Positions 41,398-41,562 of a stretch of 41,562 nucleotides of DNA are shown in pieces. The translations under genes were made by a program, and so were the position numbers. The notes under the pieces were generated by a model that had not been told where the DNA came from, did not search any database, and saw only the letters and a list, made by a program, of their open reading frames with translations. The stretch lies in assembly GCA_031286285.1 (NCBI GenBank), contig JAITUN010000144.1, positions 1-41,562 on the forward strand, read 5' to 3'. This stretch comes from Bacteroidales bacterium. Its GTDB lineage: Bacteria; Bacteroidota; Bacteroidia; Bacteroidales; WCHB1-69. Within the stretch, counting starts at the first letter, position 1, and every line of letters starts with the position of its first letter.

Positions 41398-41562
41398 CTA
41401 TTCATCTAAAATACACCGCACACTTATCGCATCCAACTCCTTAAACTCCCAAAATTCTATTTGATTGCAATTATATCGCAACATCGCTCCGATGCCGGCG
41501 GTTACGCCGTATGAAGTAGCGTCGGAAGACCAGTATGCCGTATAACCGTATAGGTTTTCAAA
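41398..41562 (-). CDS. FISUMP-type surface protein, C-terminal end (5' end outside window)
   Basis: The frame is open to the right edge and gives 54 residues ending at TAG 41398-41400. The sequence GYTAYWSSDATSYGVTAGIG, the middle LRYNCNQIEFW and the ending AISVRCILDE fit the end of the Fibrobacter succinogenes major paralogous (FISUMP) domain, whose members close with 'YWSS...' and 'g.SVRCv.d'. These are usually secreted or lipoprotein surface proteins of unknown role. Confidence 0.65.
   Translation of the reverse strand, partial: FENLYGYTAYWSSDATSYGVTAGIGAMLRYNCNQIEFWEFKELDAISVRCILDE

Overview
The window looks like a chromosome segment of an AT-rich member of the Bacteroidota, probably Bacteroidales-like. 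Four things point there: type IX secretion C-terminal sorting domains on three secreted proteins, a MurF-alanine racemase fusion, a type VI secretion cassette of the Bacteroidota class (subtype iii: TssB, DUF5458-type TssC, TssD, DUF4280 spike tip), and repeated TAnnTTTG -7 promoter boxes. No insertion sequence, prophage or CRISPR array was seen.

Layout. 1-4019: the 3' end of a probable T6SS baseplate gene (TssF-like), a TlpA/DUF4369 thioredoxin, a gene relic and a T9SS-secreted protein. 4280-6873: pyrBI, divergent from tsaD. 6986-10454: pdxA and a murF-alr fusion. 10458-14598: a decapitated secreted-protein gene and two tandem M28 peptidases with T9SS sorting domains. 14737-16040: a lone ATP synthase delta subunit and a YggS-type PLP protein. 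16076-18798: a TPR-containing lipoprotein histidine kinase and a NarL/LuxR response regulator. 18914-27271: a palindromic control region followed by small ORF-clpV-tssB-tssC-hcp-hcp2-vgrG-PAAR-like. 27394-31448 (all leftward): phosphatase, rmlC, dnaJ, grpE, two Skp/OmpH genes. 31689-32612: tRNA-Leu, a DUF2461 gene and initiator tRNA. 32766-39925 (mostly leftward): cdsA, a LUD protein, ftsH, a peptide transporter, trxA, a shortened ribF and a stand-alone PurQ-like amidotransferase. The window ends with an aminotransferase and the tail of a FISUMP-type protein.

The most unusual feature is a family of heptanucleotide tandem arrays. Several different 7-base words (GAGTAGT, ACTTGTA/TAACTCG, TAAGAAG, AAATCTA/AAATCCA, AATCATT/AAACATT) recur. 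They lie in the gaps between T6SS genes, in several cases starting on a stop codon. They also lie inside the T9SS sorting domains, where they are translated into seven-residue repeats, and at the start of the thioredoxin gene. At that start the only good ATG is out of frame with the signal peptide by exactly the amount one extra heptamer would correct, which suggests a phase-variable switch.

A second notable feature is a pair of near-perfect 22-bp palindromes, 24 bp apart, just upstream of the T6SS operon promoter. The response regulator gene is transcribed away from the other side. Together they suggest that this two-component system controls a T6SS firing module (sheath, tube, spike, unfoldase). 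No effector or immunity gene is visible in the module, and most of the baseplate and membrane complex must lie elsewhere.
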